A stretch of 64,000 nucleotides of DNA from Bettongia penicillata ogilbyi (lineage: Eukaryota; Chordata; Mammalia; Diprotodontia; Potoroidae). The translations under genes were made by a program, and so were the position numbers. The notes under the pieces were generated by a model, which was not told the origin of the DNA, searched no databases, and saw only the letters and a list, made by a program, of their open reading frames with translations. Below, piece by piece: positions 63,580-64,000 of this stretch (positions are counted from its first letter, which is position 1; each line of letters begins with the position of its first letter). Location of the stretch: assembly GCA_023548195.1 (NCBI GenBank), contig JAJHZJ010000009.1, positions 2,213,501-2,277,500 of the forward strand, read 5' to 3'.

Positions 63580-63990
63580 AAATTCTGTGATTGATGCAAT
63601 TAAACCTCGAGACATGACATACATTTCAACTCTTTCATTCTTTTTCTTTCTTTCTTCCCCTAAGTTTCAGAAATTAAAACAACAACGACACAAAAGCATA
63701 TTCATCGTCTCCGGTTTGTTGACAATGGATCACTGGGATGCACAGGACTCTCGTTTTGCTCACAGAACTTAATAGAACACCCACAGCAAAGTTGGAGTCA
63801 CATTGTTCTCAACAATTACTGGAGAGGCCTCCGGTTTCTCCATTTTAATTGCTCTAAGCAGGGAAGCTTTAGTCACTGTGCAACGTACCCAAGCATGTAT
63901 GGAGTTTAATGAATCATACTAAGTCTGCACTCTAAGCAATTAGGTAAATCTAGCTGTTAGTTACTGAGGCATAAAATAAATTTAATCTCT
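63580..63990. promoter_or_regulatory. Candidate conserved enhancer-like block
   Basis: Unique 410 bp at the right end of the window. SOX-type cores at acaatgg (63722), cattgtt (63801) and aacaatta (63811). Homeobox cores at ttaattgc (63845) and gcaattag (63936). The segment ctctaagca occurs twice (63852-63860 and 63930-63938), with taattgct and agcaatta as mirrored partners around it. A few CpGs are kept (cctcgaga, catcgtctccgg, ctcgttt, aacgtacc). Function is inferred. Confidence 0.35.
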
Positions 63991-64000
63991 CTTCTAAAAA

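Noticed and set aside
1..64000. Endogenous retrovirus or LTR element
   Set aside because: I saw no paired LTRs, primer-binding site, or gag/pol/env-like frames.

Overview
The window looks like nuclear DNA from a marsupial. It is dense with interspersed repeats typical of metatherian genomes: tRNA-derived CORE-SINEs (MIR-like, and MAR1-like with a BovB-like tail), L2 3' ends, an RTE-clade LINE with matching RTE-tailed SINEs, L1 3' ends, and two ORF2-less half-L1 (HAL1) copies. I cannot fix the species. I found no host protein-coding exon, no functional tRNA or rRNA gene, no CRISPR array and nothing prokaryotic. Nearly all long open frames lie in microsatellites, SINEs or LINEs. The simplest reading is an intergenic or intronic, repeat-rich stretch with a few unique blocks that look constrained.

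Layout. 1-0.7 kb is an L2 copy, followed by simple repeats and SINEs. 0.7-20 kb alternates SINEs, an L1 tail (10.35-10.79 kb), L2 pieces (5.8-6.2 and 15.6-16.5 kb), a 234-bp CT tract (8.1 kb) and unique spacers. 20-30 kb holds a 5'-truncated HAL1 (22.8-24.2 kb), an adjacent L1 tail, a 159-bp GAA triplet array (25.0 kb), four RTE-tailed SINEs in 19-29 kb, a G-quadruplex-prone C-rich tract (27.1 kb) and a palindromic hAT-like MITE (29.6 kb). 30-38 kb is SINE-rich and ends in a ~565-bp polypurine tract, followed directly by a unique, CpG-retaining, enhancer-like block (38.1-38.6 kb).

39-47 kb is the richest part. It runs L2, then an L1 3' end, then a decayed RTE-clade LINE. That LINE carries an internal duplication and a nested SINE. 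Next comes a nearly complete HAL1 on the minus strand (43,356-46,337 with its 16-bp target-site duplication). This HAL1 has a GC-rich 5' UTR with a YY1-type site at its start and three tandem ~75-bp monomers, an ORF1 broken by one single-base slip in an A-run, and a ~1-kb 3' UTR with no ORF2. 47-64 kb returns to SINE, MIR and L1 fragments, with a 350-bp polypyrimidine tract at 50.1 kb, a MITE nested in a MIR at 51.3 kb and candidate conserved blocks near 49.8, 55.7, 56.5 and 63.6 kb.

No genes act together here. The functional links are between selfish elements: the RTE LINE and RTE-tailed SINEs share 3' sequence, and HAL1 would need L1-supplied reverse transcriptase. I found no convincing undescribed multi-gene system. 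The points most worth checking are the monomeric HAL1 5' UTR, the rearranged RTE copy, the MITE families and the enhancer-like blocks.
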